Source of the DNA: Bacteroidota bacterium
GTDB taxonomy: Bacteria > Bacteroidota > Ignavibacteria > SZUA-365
Direction of reading: 5' to 3'
Length of the DNA stretch: 64,000 nucleotides
NCBI GenBank assembly: GCA_003246455.1
Contig: QKAF01000119.1
Coordinates: 1-64,000, forward strand
The notes under the pieces were generated by a model. The model worked only from the letters and a program-made list of their open reading frames with translations, ran no database searches and was not told where the DNA came from. The translations under genes and the position numbers were made by a program. Every line of letters begins with the position of its first letter. Position 1 is the stretch's first letter. Of the stretch, positions 53,505-63,370 are shown one piece after another.

Positions 53505-55187
53505 ATGCCGCTGACCTGCCGGGTGTGCCGCCTGTTCCTCCTGTCGATCGCGCTGTCCGTGACCCTTGCGGGCGCAAGCGCGTCCGCTCAGACGGAAGAG
53601 CCGCGCGAGGAGCGCGGTACCGTCACGTATGTGACGAGTTCCATGGTGTACGGGGACCTGGGACGCGGCAACGGCCTGCGCGAAGGGGACACGGTGATGG
53701 TCTTCAACGAGAAGGGACGTATCGCCATGGTGCGCGTTCTGCACCTGGCTTCGAAATCCTTCTCGGGCGAGGTTCTGGAGAAAAACGGCACCATCGTGCA
53801 GGGGAATGCTCTGCACGCGCGGGTACAGCCGATCGAGATTCCGGAGCAGCCCGGGCGAACCCCCGACAGTACTGCCGCGTCCGTCGTACGGCGTCCTGAG
53901 GAATCGGCGCAGCGCGCGGAGTATTCTCCCCCCGCGGGAAATGACAGCGGCAGCGCTTCAGCGCGGGAAACGCGGCTTCACGGACGATTCGCCCTGCAGT
54001 ACTATGCGATGAATTCGAGTGCCGCCGCAAACGGACTCGTGTTCTCGCAGCCGGCGGCCGTGCTGCAGTTCACCGCCGAGCATCTTCTGTCTCTGCCGCT
54101 GCAGTTCAGTTACTATTCCAACCATCGCTTCGATGCCCGCAGCGACGCGGCGCGCAGCGGCAGTACGCAGGAGCGTCTCCGCAGCCGGTTCTACCAGTTC
54201 GCGCTGCAGTACGGAGGAGATGAGACTCCGTATTCCATCGCACTCGGCCGTTTCATCCCGTACCAGGTGGGGGGAATCGGAACGGTGGACGGTGCAATGG
54301 TTGCCGGTCGAAGCGGAAAATTCGAAGGCGGTGTCATCGCGGGAGCCCAGCCCGGATATACGAACTCCGAAGTGAACCTCAACGACCAGAAGGTTGCCGC
54401 GTACGCAGGTTTCACGGACGGCGCCTCCGGCTGGCAGCTCCGATCCAACCTCGCATTTGCGCAGACATATCGCGACGGGGCGCTGGACCGCGGGTATTTC
54501 TATCTTGTCAATTCTCTCGCTCTCGGGGGAGAGGTGACGCTGTATCAGAATGCGACGCTGGATCTTTACGACGCGGACCGGGGCAGCGGGAACGCACGTC
54601 CGCATCTTACCGACCTCTACCTCTCCACCACATGGCGTCCCGAACGCTGGCTTTCACTGACCGGATCGTTTGCGGACCGCAGAAGCGTGTATTTCCTGCG
54701 GAGCTTCGCCGCGCTGCCGGATTCCTTTTTCAGTACGTCCCGACTGCAGAACTATCAGCTCAGCGCGGGAGTGAATATCTCCGGCGGGATGTACGCCTCC
54801 GTGACGACATCCCTGCGCATGCAGGAAAACACCGACAAGGCGGCCATGGCGTACAGCGGCCGGTTCACATGGTCCAACTTCCTCGCATCGCACACCAACA
54901 TCTACCTCCTCGGAAGCTATACGGACAACCTCTACAATACGTCGCGCTCGGTGGGATTCGAAGCGAATCGCGACCTGATCGCGGGGCTCTATGCCGCGCT
55001 GCGCCTGCAGCAGTACCGGTATGTGTACACCCGCAGCGACCGGACGCTCGATCGCTTCGCAGTCGCAGTCGACATGTACTACCGTCTCGGCGGCATGTGG
55101 TATCTCTCGCTGAATTATGAGCGCTACTGGGAGGGCGGCGCGGCATCGGACCGGATCTACTCCGAGGTCAGCATGCGGCTCCGCTGA
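53505..55187 (+). CDS. Outer-membrane beta-barrel with FlgT-C-like N-terminal domain
   Basis: 560 aa. Signal peptide 1-28 (ending ASAQ). Residues ~37-107 resemble a small SH3-like/FlgT C-terminal fold (VTYVTSSMVYGDLGRGNGLREG, GRIAMVRVLHL). After a Pro/Ser-rich linker, ~150-560 are alternating strands of a barrel with about 16-18 strands (LQFSYYSNHRF, FYQFALQYGGDE, YSIALGRFIPYQ, LYLSTTWRPERWLSLTGSF, MYYRLGGMWYLSLNYERYW). The start lies 2 bp after the giant cytochrome gene, so they are coupled. The combination of barrel and adjacent multiheme cytochromes resembles porin-cytochrome conduits of metal-reducing bacteria, though no sequence link to those barrels is claimed. Confidence 0.75.
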   Translation: MPLTCRVCRLFLLSIALSVTLAGASASAQTEEPREERGTVTYVTSSMVYGDLGRGNGLREGDTVMVFNEKGRIAMVRVLHLASKSFSGEVLEKNGTIVQGNALHARVQPIEIPEQPGRTPDSTAASVVRRPEESAQRAEYSPPAGNDSGSASARETRLHGRFALQYYAMNSSAAANGLVFSQPAAVLQFTAEHLLSLPLQFSYYSNHRFDARSDAARSGSTQERLRSRFYQFALQYGGDETPYSIALGRFIPYQVGGIGTVDGAMVAGRSGKFEGGVIAGAQPGYTNSEVNLNDQKVAAYAGFTDGASGWQLRSNLAFAQTYRDGALDRGYFYLVNSLALGGEVTLYQNATLDLYDADRGSGNARPHLTDLYLSTTWRPERWLSLTGSFADRRSVYFLRSFAALPDSFFSTSRLQNYQLSAGVNISGGMYASVTTSLRMQENTDKAAMAYSGRFTWSNFLASHTNIYLLGSYTDNLYNTSRSVGFEANRDLIAGLYAALRLQQYRYVYTRSDRTLDRFAVAVDMYYRLGGMWYLSLNYERYWEGGAASDRIYSEVSMRLR

Positions 55188-55265
55188 GCGGATGCGTACG
55201 AGCGAACGCGGCGGGACTGGTGGGTCCGCGATTGGAATGAGGGCGGAATCCGGCGCAGGGAGGCG

Positions 55266-57554
55266 TCAGGGTCTTTCTTGTTCGAGCCGCTTCATGGCGA
55301 TCGTTTCGGCGGTGAGGACGTAATCGGCGGCAGTCGCAAGGGAAGGGAGATCCCCATACCAGTTTCCTGTCACCGGATCCACGAGTTCGGGCAGAACTCC
55401 GTCGTGCCGGAGCGCCTCTCGCGTCACCGAATGGAACAGCGCTTCCGCACGCGTGAGATCGCCTTCCACGGCGTACGCGCGTGCGAGACGGAGGGCGATC
55501 TGCGGGCGTGCCTGCCGCGCAAACCAGTCTCCGCCGGGTTCCGCGCGATAGAGGTTCACGGTATCCTCTATCGCATAGCCGGACTCGACGGCGTCGAGGG
55601 CGAAGCGCGCCGCCGGGGAGGATGGCGGAAAGACGCCGAGCGCGATGCCGTCCGCGATGAGGGGATGAAACAGCCGCGTCTCCAGCGCGGTGAGGCTGTC
55701 GGCCCGTTCATGCGACAGCACGCCGTCGATGAGACCGAGGACGGCCTGCCGGGCACGTGTCGCCGCTTCGTCATAGAGATACTGCTTCAGATCCTGATGC
55801 ATCAGCGCCGCGTGTCCCGCGGCGACGTGCAGCGCGTGTGCGGTGAGCAGCGTCGCGTACACGCCGGGCAGGTCCGACATTCCTTCTCCCCACGGACTGT
55901 CGTCCTGCGTCAGCAGCCCGAGGCTGTCGAGACGGTACATGAGGACATCGGCGACTTCCCGGCTCATGCGGGACCAGTACGGGGCGATGAACGCGCTGTC
56001 GGAGAAAGCCGCCCCTGATGTGAGCGCTTGCTGCCGGGCGCGTTCGCGCAGCGCATCGAGCGCCATGATATAGCGCGGCATGGCTTCGTATCGAATGACG
56101 GACTGTTCGCGGTCTTCCCATTGCCATTCGTTTCCGGAACCGTCGTAGCGTCCCGGTGAGACGAGGTAGGGGAATCCCACACCATGTTCCCGGCCGTAGA
56201 CATCGTAGAGCTTGTACCGGTCGTGCTGGGCGCGGTGGATGAAGTCGAGCGCGCCGCGCGCGGCGGTCGTCAGTCCGCTGACGGCAAGGGCTTCCGCGGC
56301 GAGGAGATGGGAGGCAGGGAGGCAGACGGCCTTGCTCGCCGGGTGAAGGGCGGCCACGAGCTGTCCCTGCGACAGCCCGCTCTCCCGTACCTGCATCTGC
56401 AGCATCGTCACCAGTGCGCGGCGGTATACCGACTGTTCGTCCGCGGTGAGGACGCCGGGAAGGTATGCGGCCTCCGCGAGATCGGCCTGCCACGCCGCAA
56501 TGTCGCTGTCGAGAGCGTACGCGGCGGAGCCGTCGCCGAGAAAATCCTCCATGTCGCGATCCGCCAGTTCAGTGCAGCAGGCGTTGTACGCGAGGATGTG
56601 ATAGGTCGTCCGCAGTCCCGCGGATTCCTCTTTCTTTTCCTCGTACCGCCAGTAGGGACGGTCGAAAACGAACTGCAGACCCAGTTCGGCATCATCATCT
56701 GCCGGCTGGCGTACCGCGATGATCAGGATGCGGGATTTCGTCCGCAGCGGATGGTACCAGAACACCTCCGTCTCCCCGTTCCGCGCATGCAGGATTCCCG
56801 TCCCCGGGAGAAAACCGCTCTCGGCGGGGATGAATGCCTGCGTCCCGCTGCCGTTCTCGACGGTGAGACTCAGGCGGGAGAGGACGGTCTCGGTCGGCAG
56901 GTCGGGAGAAATCCGATCGTACAGCCGCGGACGGCTCCAGAGCAGCATGGCGCTGTCGGGCTGCCAGGCCGAGGTCATGACCCCGTTCGAAATGTATCGA
57001 GCGGGTTCGCTTGCGGGTGCGTCGATCAGTTCGTCGAGAACGTGGTGCATGGAATCCGCGCGAACGATGCGGAAGATTTTCCCGGTAATGCCGCCGTTAT
57101 CGCCGGCGTCATAGACGCGCACCGCGAGCAGGTTGAATTCCTCGCGGATGAACCGGGGCAGAGGGTACACACGGAGAGAGCGGATTTCTGACCGTACATG
57201 CGGTGGGAACGCGCCGGTTTTCCCGACCAGTACCCCGTTGAGAAACGTTTCATCCGCATCGTCGACGCCGCTCATCACCAGGAGGAGCGAATCGTTCCGC
57301 ATGGATCGCGGAATGCGGAATCGCACCCGGTACCACGCGAAGCCGTCCGTAAGCGGGAAGCCGCTGGTTTCCCATGCGCCCGGGACGGTGACGAAATTCC
57401 ATTCCTGCTCTTCGTCGATGTACTTGCTTCTCCACACGTCGTCGTCGCCCACGCGGAATGCGGCAAGTCCCCGCAGATCGATCGACGTGGTGTCCTGGGC
57501 CTGCAGTGAGGCAGCGAGAACGATCAGGGCGAGGAAAAGAAAGGGGCGGGACAT
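55266..57554 (-). CDS. Exported glycosidase-like protein (GH2-type sugar-binding plus alpha-helical toroid)
   Basis: 762 aa. ATG 57554 starts the signal peptide (MSRPFLFLALIVLAASLQAQ) and lies 1 bp after the stop of the upstream phosphorylase gene. Residues ~20-160 form a jelly-roll like the sugar-binding domain of GH2 enzymes (FVTVPGAWETSGFPLTDGFAWY, GVDDADETFLNGVLVGKTG). The middle is a beta-sandwich. From about 370 to the end, helical pairs resemble an (alpha/alpha)6 toroid of GH15/GH65-like enzymes (HPASKAVCLPASHLLAAEAL, SPWGEGMSDLPGVYATLLTAH). No catalytic residues can be assigned. It has no T9SS domain, so it is probably periplasmic. It is the last gene of the nucleoside operon, an unexpected partner. 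Confidence 0.6.
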   Translation of the reverse strand: MSRPFLFLALIVLAASLQAQDTTSIDLRGLAAFRVGDDDVWRSKYIDEEQEWNFVTVPGAWETSGFPLTDGFAWYRVRFRIPRSMRNDSLLLVMSGVDDADETFLNGVLVGKTGAFPPHVRSEIRSLRVYPLPRFIREEFNLLAVRVYDAGDNGGITGKIFRIVRADSMHHVLDELIDAPASEPARYISNGVMTSAWQPDSAMLLWSRPRLYDRISPDLPTETVLSRLSLTVENGSGTQAFIPAESGFLPGTGILHARNGETEVFWYHPLRTKSRILIIAVRQPADDDAELGLQFVFDRPYWRYEEKKEESAGLRTTYHILAYNACCTELADRDMEDFLGDGSAAYALDSDIAAWQADLAEAAYLPGVLTADEQSVYRRALVTMLQMQVRESGLSQGQLVAALHPASKAVCLPASHLLAAEALAVSGLTTAARGALDFIHRAQHDRYKLYDVYGREHGVGFPYLVSPGRYDGSGNEWQWEDREQSVIRYEAMPRYIMALDALRERARQQALTSGAAFSDSAFIAPYWSRMSREVADVLMYRLDSLGLLTQDDSPWGEGMSDLPGVYATLLTAHALHVAAGHAALMHQDLKQYLYDEAATRARQAVLGLIDGVLSHERADSLTALETRLFHPLIADGIALGVFPPSSPAARFALDAVESGYAIEDTVNLYRAEPGGDWFARQARPQIALRLARAYAVEGDLTRAEALFHSVTREALRHDGVLPELVDPVTGNWYGDLPSLATAADYVLTAETIAMKRLEQERP

Positions 57555-57555
57555 G

Positions 57556-58392
57556 TCAGATCCGGCGGAGAAGGGCATGAACGAAGCGGGCGAGATCGTC
57601 GGAGGCCTGTGCGGCTACACGGGTAACCTCTTCATGCGTGACCGCCTGCCGTACGGTGCGGGCCACGTTCGTGATGCAGGAGACGGCGAGAACAGGGAGC
57701 GCTGCGCGGCTTGCGCTGATGATCTCCGGCGCTGTCGACATCCCCGCCGCATGCACTCCCGCCAGGCGGAAGAACGCGATTTCGGCGCGGGTCTCGTACG
57801 TCGGGCCGGAGCAGAAGCCGTAGGTCCCTTCGCGGAGAGGGATGCCGGCGTCCGCCGCAGCCCGCCGAGCCGTATCCAGCAGCAGCGGATCGAACAGGGG
57901 ACGCGTGAGCGGCTGCGCGTCCGTACCGAAATCCTGGAGTTCAGCGCCCATGCCGCGCGCGGCAGGGAGCACCAGCAGGTCGGAGATCAGCATGAGGTCG
58001 CCGGCGTCAAAGGAGGGGTCGAGCCCACCCGCCGCGTTGGTCACGATCAGCAGGCCCGCGCCGAGAGCGGCGGCGAGCCGTGCAGGGAGCGCGGTCATCG
58101 CCGGACCGTATCCTTCGTATCCATGGACGCGACCCTGAAACAGCAGCAGACGTTTCCCCTGCGCATGCGCCACCAGCAGGCGTCCGTCGTGGCCGGCGAT
58201 GGTCGATGCCGGATACCCCGGGAAATCTTCCGTGGCGCGCTCGTCGATGATCTCGACGGTTTCCGCGAAGCCGCCGAGTCCGGAGCCGAGCACGATCGCC
58301 GCATCGATGTCGCCGCGCGTGAACGCGCGTACCGCGTCGATCAGATCCGCCGGAAGCGGTGCGCGCAGGTGCATGTTGGCGGAATGGTTCAT
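57556..58392 (-). CDS. Purine nucleoside phosphorylase
   Basis: 278-aa trimeric-type (PunA/PNP) phosphorylase, splitting purine nucleosides with phosphate to base and ribose-1-phosphate in the cytoplasm. Motifs: IVLGSGLGG (phosphate site), ALPARLAAALG, VTNAAGGLDPSF, GPTYETRAEIAFF with the purine-contacting Glu, GMSTAPEIISASRAALPVLA, and SCITNVA with the Asn. ATG 58392 overlaps the stop of the transporter gene (ATGA), indicating translational coupling. Longer open frame upstream to 59328 is only the out-of-frame shadow of the transporter. Role: nucleoside salvage together with the neighbouring transporter and thymidine kinase. Confidence 0.93.
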   Translation of the reverse strand: MNHSANMHLRAPLPADLIDAVRAFTRGDIDAAIVLGSGLGGFAETVEIIDERATEDFPGYPASTIAGHDGRLLVAHAQGKRLLLFQGRVHGYEGYGPAMTALPARLAAALGAGLLIVTNAAGGLDPSFDAGDLMLISDLLVLPAARGMGAELQDFGTDAQPLTRPLFDPLLLDTARRAAADAGIPLREGTYGFCSGPTYETRAEIAFFRLAGVHAAGMSTAPEIISASRAALPVLAVSCITNVARTVRQAVTHEEVTRVAAQASDDLARFVHALLRRI

Positions 58393-59744
58393 AGACTGAC
58401 CAGCACTCCCGCGATCGTGGCGGTCATCATGGTCGCGAGCGTCCCGCCGAGCAGGGCGCGCAGACCGAGACGGGAAATGTCCTTGCGCCGTTCGGGAGCG
58501 AGGGGACCGAGTCCGCCCATCAGAATCGCGATGGAGGAGAAGTTCGCGAACCCGCAGAGCGCGAACGCCGCCATGGTGATGGCTTTGTCCGAATACAGCG
58601 CGCCGGTCTTCAGCATGGCCGACATGTCGAGATACGCGACGAATTCGTTGAGCACGAGTTTCGTCCCCATCAGGCTGCCGACGCTGAACGATTCGGCCCA
58701 GGGGAAGCCGATCCCGTAAGCGGCATACTGAAACACCAGGCCGAAGAGCAGCTCGAGGCTGAGGGGTTTCCCGAAGGCCGCGACCAGGCTGCCGTTCAGA
58801 TCCCCGATGCGGCCGAGCAGTCCCAGCAGGTAGTTGGACATGGCGATCAGGGCGATGAATGCGAGCAGCATCGCGGCGATGTTGAGCGCAAGCTTCAATC
58901 CGTCGGACGCGCCGCTCGCCGCGGCGTCGATGAGGTTGGACGCGGTCTTGTTCTTCGGAACGCGCACGTGCCCGAGCGTAAACGGCGTGCCGGTCTCGGG
59001 GAGGAGCACCTTGCTGATGACCAGCCCCGCCGGGGCGGCCATGATGCTCGCGCCGAGCAGCTGCGCGGCAAAACGGACCTGCGCATCGGAAATCGGGATC
59101 CCGTGCAGCTCGGCGTACGAGAATCCGAGCATCTGCACATAGGCTGCCATGACGCCGCCCGCAATGGTCGCCAGCCCGCCGACCATCACCGTCAGCAGTT
59201 CGGATTCGGTCAGGTCCTTGAGAAACGGACGGATCATCAGTGGGGCTTCCGTCTGTCCGACGAATATGTTGGCGGTATTGGAAAGCGACTCCGCGCCGCT
59301 GGTCCCCAGCAGCTTCATCATCAGCCATGCCATTCCCTGGACGACGCGCTGCATGACCCCCAGGTAATAGAGGACGGACATCAGGGAGGCGAAGAAAATG
59401 ATGGTCGGCAGAACCTGGAAGGCGAAGAAAAATCCGAGCGATTCAGGGCTGCCCGGACTGCTGGCCAGCGGACCGAAGATGAAACGCGCGCCCTCGGTGG
59501 TGAAGGCGAGCACTTTCACGAATCCTTTGCTGAGAAAGTCGAAGCCGTACTTCGGCCAGCCGAGCGGTGTCCACAGCGCGCGGAGCCAGTCGCCCTTGAT
59601 GATGAGAACACCGAATACGAGCTGGATCAGCAGTCCCTTTCCGACCAGCGACCATCGGATGCTCCGGCGATGCCGGGAGAAGAGAAGCGCGATGCCGAGG
59701 ATCAGCGCCGTTCCGAGGAGTCCGCGAAGGATGCTTTCTATCAT
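58389..59744 (-). CDS. Concentrative nucleoside transporter (CNT/NupC family)
   Basis: 451-aa inner-membrane symporter for nucleosides. Multiple hydrophobic helices, with the family motifs [14 protein letters not shown] (nucleoside/ion site), the gate region [21 protein letters not shown], and the NEFVAYLDM segment in the second half; the C-terminal [20 protein letters not shown] is also typical. ATG 59744 overlaps the stop of the thymidine kinase gene by 4 nt (ATGA) and gives a hydrophobic first helix; the frame upstream belongs to tk in another frame. Coupled on both sides (ATGA at each end), it supplies substrates for phosphorylase and kinase. Confidence 0.94.
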   Translation of the reverse strand: MIESILRGLLGTALILGIALLFSRHRRSIRWSLVGKGLLIQLVFGVLIIKGDWLRALWTPLGWPKYGFDFLSKGFVKVLAFTTEGARFIFGPLASSPGSPESLGFFFAFQVLPTIIFFASLMSVLYYLGVMQRVVQGMAWLMMKLLGTSGAESLSNTANIFVGQTEAPLMIRPFLKDLTESELLTVMVGGLATIAGGVMAAYVQMLGFSYAELHGIPISDAQVRFAAQLLGASIMAAPAGLVISKVLLPETGTPFTLGHVRVPKNKTASNLIDAAASGASDGLKLALNIAAMLLAFIALIAMSNYLLGLLGRIGDLNGSLVAAFGKPLSLELLFGLVFQYAAYGIGFPWAESFSVGSLMGTKLVLNEFVAYLDMSAMLKTGALYSDKAITMAAFALCGFANFSSIAILMGGLGPLAPERRKDISRLGLRALLGGTLATMMTATIAGVLVSL

Positions 59745-60337
59745 TCCGATTTCCGGACTGCATCGAGATCCGTCGTCCAGCACTTGCGGCATCTCGCCTC
59801 GTAGGCTTCGTCGGCGCCGACCAGCACGCGTTCGGATCTGTGCGCGACACGCTGGGTGCGGTTTGCGGGGTTACCGCATACCATGCAGATGGCGAGCGTC
59901 TTGCTGATGTACTCCGCGATCGCGAGCAGCTGCGGCATCGGTTCGAAGGGCTGGCCGAGATAGTCCTGGTCGAGCCCGGCGACGATCACGCGGTGTCCGC
60001 GGTCGGCGAGATCCTCGCATACGCGGACGAGTTCGAGATCGAAGAACTGCGCCTCGTCGATGCCGACCACGTCAACATCCCCGGCGCGTTCTCGGATTTC
60101 CTCCGCCCGCGCGACGGTGATCGATGGAAGCGAAACCCCGCTGTGCGAAACGATGCGATCCTCCGCATAGCGGGTATCGATGACGGGCTTGAATATCGCC
60201 ACCCGCTGTTTCGCGATCTGGGCGCGGCGGAGCCGGCGGATGAGTTCCTCCGTTTTACCGCTGAACATGCTGCCGCAGACGACTTCCACCCATCCGGTGT
60301 CCTGCGGGAGATTTTTTACGGGGATATGATCGACCAT
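59741..60337 (-). CDS. tdk: Thymidine kinase (type II)
   Basis: 198-aa cytoplasmic kinase making dTMP from thymidine with ATP. ATG 60337 (MVDHIPVK) gives normal length; the longer frame to 60487 adds 50 non-conserved residues. P-loop [15 protein letters not shown] (about residue 22), DEAQFF (Mg/catalytic), lasso region with zinc site [13 protein letters not shown] and CRKCW. First gene of a coupled salvage operon (tdk, CNT transporter, phosphorylase, glycosidase-like). It is divergent from the histidine kinase, sharing about 170 bp of intergenic DNA. Confidence 0.95.
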   Translation of the reverse strand: MVDHIPVKNLPQDTGWVEVVCGSMFSGKTEELIRRLRRAQIAKQRVAIFKPVIDTRYAEDRIVSHSGVSLPSITVARAEEIRERAGDVDVVGIDEAQFFDLELVRVCEDLADRGHRVIVAGLDQDYLGQPFEPMPQLLAIAEYISKTLAICMVCGNPANRTQRVAHRSERVLVGADEAYEARCRKCWTTDLDAVRKSE

Positions 60338-60504
60338 GAACGGACCCTTGAGAATACAGAGACAATGCCGGAAAAGTACGGGGATTTTTCCAGCAAATGA
60401 AATTCGGGGCAGCAGTGCCGGCGCGCCGTGAACGCGCTGCGCGGCGCCTTGATGCGTACGGAAACTATTCGGATATTCCAGCGCCATTCATTTTATCTGC
60501 AACC

Positions 60505-63309
60505 GTGAACCCGCGAGAAAACAACCATATCCGATACGTGTTCCGCGTCGCCGCGCTGCTGCTGCTCAGCGTCTCGATCCTCCGGGCGCAGGACGAACCG
60601 GCGTACGCGCGTCATCTCGCCGCCGCTCGGGAGCTGCTGCGGCAGAACGCCGATTCCGCCGCGATCCATGCGCGGAAAGCGTTGAACGACGCAGGTGACG
60701 AGGCGGAACGCGCCGCGGCGCGGGAGGTCTACGCTGAAGCGCTGCGGCAGGCAGGCGACTATACCTCCGCCGAGGTGCAGTACGGCGTTTTGATCGCGGG
60801 GGCGCTGGAGTCCGGCGACGCACAGATGCGCGGCCGCGCATTGAACGGACTGGGGGTGATCAACCGCATTTTCGAGAATTACGACGCGTCGATGTCGCAT
60901 CACGCGGAGGCGTACCGGGTGTTCGACTCCCTCGGCAACCGGCTCGGCGCCGCGCAGGCCATGCACGATCTCGGTGTGACACTGCGCAATCTCGGCCGCG
61001 ACCGCGAAGCGATGGACATGCATCTCCGCGCGCTGCAGCTTCGCAGCCAGGAGAACAACAAGGCCGCGATCGCGGAATCCCACAACAGCATCGGCACGCT
61101 GTACTGGTACGCGGGGGAGCCCGATTCCGCGCTGCAGCAGTACCGGCAGGCGCTCTCGCTGAGGAAACAGCTCGGCGTCCTCAGCGTCGAGGTCGCCGCA
61201 ACGCTCAACAACATCGGCAACGTCTATCGCACGACCGGTGAACCTCTGCGCGCGCTCGAGTTTTTCCGCGAATCCCTCAATATATCGCGGACCATCGGCG
61301 ACGAAGGCATGATCGCGGTCACGCGCAAGAACATGGGCATCGCCTTCCGTCAGTCGGGCGATTTCGAACGGGGCCGCGCCGCCCTTGGCGAAGCGCTCGC
61401 GCTTGCCCGGCGCCTGCGCATGGGACGCGTCCTCTCGGAGGTGCTCGAAGAGCAGTCCGTGCTCGAGGAAGCGGCAGGCAATCCCACCACGGCGCTCTCG
61501 CTGCTGCGGCAGCATTCGGCGGTGCGCGATTCGCTGCAGCACCTGATGGGCGTCGAACGTCTCCGGCAGGCCGAGGAGCGCTACGGCGAGATGCGGAGAC
61601 GGCTTCAGCAGCAGGATGCACAGGATTCGCGTGAAAACGAATTCCTCATCTTTCTTCTCGTCATCATCGTCCTGCTGGTGATCATCGTGGGCATCGCCCT
61701 CTCGACCCTGCGGCTGCGCGGAAGAACGAACCGGGCCCTCTCGGAGAAGAATTCCGAGATTCATCAGATGAACAACCAGCTCAAGCAGCTGAATCACGAT
61801 CTTGCCCGGTCGGAGGAAAAATACCGGCTGCTGTTCGAGCGCCTCCCGGTGGGAGTGTTTCTCTACAACGCGGATCTGACGATGCTGCAGGTCAACGATG
61901 CGTTCGCCGACATCATCGGCAGTCCGCGGGAACGCCTGGAAGGCCTCAATTTCGGCTCTCTCCGAGACCGGCGTATTATTCCTGCGCTGCAGGCCGCCGT
62001 CAGCGGGAAGCCGGGAGCGTATGAAGGGGAATATCTCGTCTCGACCAACGACAACATCCTGCAGGTGTCGGTGCGTACCGCGCCGGTGCACTACAGCGAC
62101 GTCCCCGACGCGCACGGCATCGGCTTCGTGCTCGAGATCTCGAACTGGAAGCGCGTCGAGCACGACCTGATCGAATCGCGCGAAATCGCCGTGCAGGCCG
62201 ACAAGCTCAAGAACGCCTTCCTGACGAACATCTCGCATGAGATCCGCACGCCGCTCAATATCATCATGGGCTATTTCGGCATCCTGCACCAGGATCTCGG
62301 GGACAGGATCAGCGAGGAGGAAGCCGAGTATTTCGAGAAAGTGGATTTCGCGGTGCGCCGTCTGCTGCGCACGGTCGACCAGATTCTCACGCTCTCGATT
62401 CTCGAGTCCGGCAGCTATGCGATCAATCCCGAGCAATGCCACCTCTTTGCGCTCGTCGAGGAAATGTGTGAAGAACTGGTCCCGCTGGCGGCGGACAAGG
62501 GGCTGACCGTCAATTTCGAGCAGTCGTGCCGCGACGTCTATATCAACGTCGACAAATACGCGGTCGGCCAGGCCCTGCGCAACCTGCTCGACAACGCGGT
62601 GAAATTCACAGACACCGGACAGATCACGCTGTCGCTGCGCTGCGGCGGCACGCATATCTCCTTCGTGGTGGAGGACACCGGAATCGGCATGTCGGAGGAA
62701 TATGTCAACCAGCTTTTCGAAGCGTTCTCGCAGGAGGATTCCGGGTATTCGCGGACGTATGAAGGGCTGGGACTCGGACTGCGGCTGACGAAACGGTATC
62801 TCGACGTGAACAACGGGAGCATCCGCGTTGAAAGCGCGAAAGGAGAGGGGACCACGTTCACGGTGACGTTCCCGGTCGCGCTTCACTTCGCGCATCCCGA
62901 CCCCGAAACCTCGTCCGCGGCTGCCGAGGTGCAGGCGCCGGAAGTCCGGCGCACGCTGCTCGTCGTCGAAGACGACCATGAAACCCAGAAGTTCCTCCAG
63001 CTCATCCTTTCCCCGTCCTTCGACCTGTATTTCGCCGATTCGGCCGAGGACGCCTGGGACACCCTGCATTCGGTCGCCGTGGATCTCGTCCTTATGGACA
63101 TCTCCCTCCGCGGTGACGAAGACGGCCTCCAGCTCACCGGCCGCATCAGGGAAGAACCCGGCCTGCACCAGCTTCCCGTCATCGCGGTGACCGCGCATGC
63201 CTTCGCCGACGACCGGCGCCGCAGCCTGGAAGCCGGCTGCAACGAGTATCTCCCGAAGCCGTTCCGCGTCAATCAGCTCAGGGAACTCGTCGATCGCTTC
63301 CTCAAGTGA
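60505..63309 (+). CDS. TPR-containing hybrid sensor histidine kinase/response regulator
   Basis: About 934 aa from GTG 60505; the start is uncertain (ATG 60397 or GTG 60538 in the same frame). The region chosen opens a signal peptide (VFRVAALLLLSVSILRAQ). Order of domains: periplasmic TPR-type helical repeats (~50-345), one membrane helix (~379-402, FLIFLLVIIVLLVIIVGIAL), coiled coil, PAS (~436-550), HisKA with FLTNISHEIRTPLN (His ~578), HATPase (~640-790; NLLDNAVKFTDTG, DTGIGMSEE, GLGLGL) and a receiver domain (~816-934) with Asp ~865 in VLMDISL. No output domain, so a separate regulator or phosphotransfer protein is expected. Sensing through TPRs is common in Bacteroidota hybrid kinases; signal unknown. 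Confidence 0.9.
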   Translation: MNPRENNHIRYVFRVAALLLLSVSILRAQDEPAYARHLAAARELLRQNADSAAIHARKALNDAGDEAERAAAREVYAEALRQAGDYTSAEVQYGVLIAGALESGDAQMRGRALNGLGVINRIFENYDASMSHHAEAYRVFDSLGNRLGAAQAMHDLGVTLRNLGRDREAMDMHLRALQLRSQENNKAAIAESHNSIGTLYWYAGEPDSALQQYRQALSLRKQLGVLSVEVAATLNNIGNVYRTTGEPLRALEFFRESLNISRTIGDEGMIAVTRKNMGIAFRQSGDFERGRAALGEALALARRLRMGRVLSEVLEEQSVLEEAAGNPTTALSLLRQHSAVRDSLQHLMGVERLRQAEERYGEMRRRLQQQDAQDSRENEFLIFLLVIIVLLVIIVGIALSTLRLRGRTNRALSEKNSEIHQMNNQLKQLNHDLARSEEKYRLLFERLPVGVFLYNADLTMLQVNDAFADIIGSPRERLEGLNFGSLRDRRIIPALQAAVSGKPGAYEGEYLVSTNDNILQVSVRTAPVHYSDVPDAHGIGFVLEISNWKRVEHDLIESREIAVQADKLKNAFLTNISHEIRTPLNIIMGYFGILHQDLGDRISEEEAEYFEKVDFAVRRLLRTVDQILTLSILESGSYAINPEQCHLFALVEEMCEELVPLAADKGLTVNFEQSCRDVYINVDKYAVGQALRNLLDNAVKFTDTGQITLSLRCGGTHISFVVEDTGIGMSEEYVNQLFEAFSQEDSGYSRTYEGLGLGLRLTKRYLDVNNGSIRVESAKGEGTTFTVTFPVALHFAHPDPETSSAAAEVQAPEVRRTLLVVEDDHETQKFLQLILSPSFDLYFADSAEDAWDTLHSVAVDLVLMDISLRGDEDGLQLTGRIREEPGLHQLPVIAVTAHAFADDRRRSLEAGCNEYLPKPFRVNQLRELVDRFLK

Positions 63310-63370
63310 CTTTTTCCCTTTTTTTTCCCATTATAAGAAATCCGAATCCACTACTCGTGTAAGGATACAC

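Noticed and set aside
57556-59328. 590-aa fusion of an unknown N-terminal domain with the phosphorylase
   Set aside because: The first ~310 residues are the shadow of the transporter gene in another frame. The phosphorylase starts at 58392 with an ATGA overlap.
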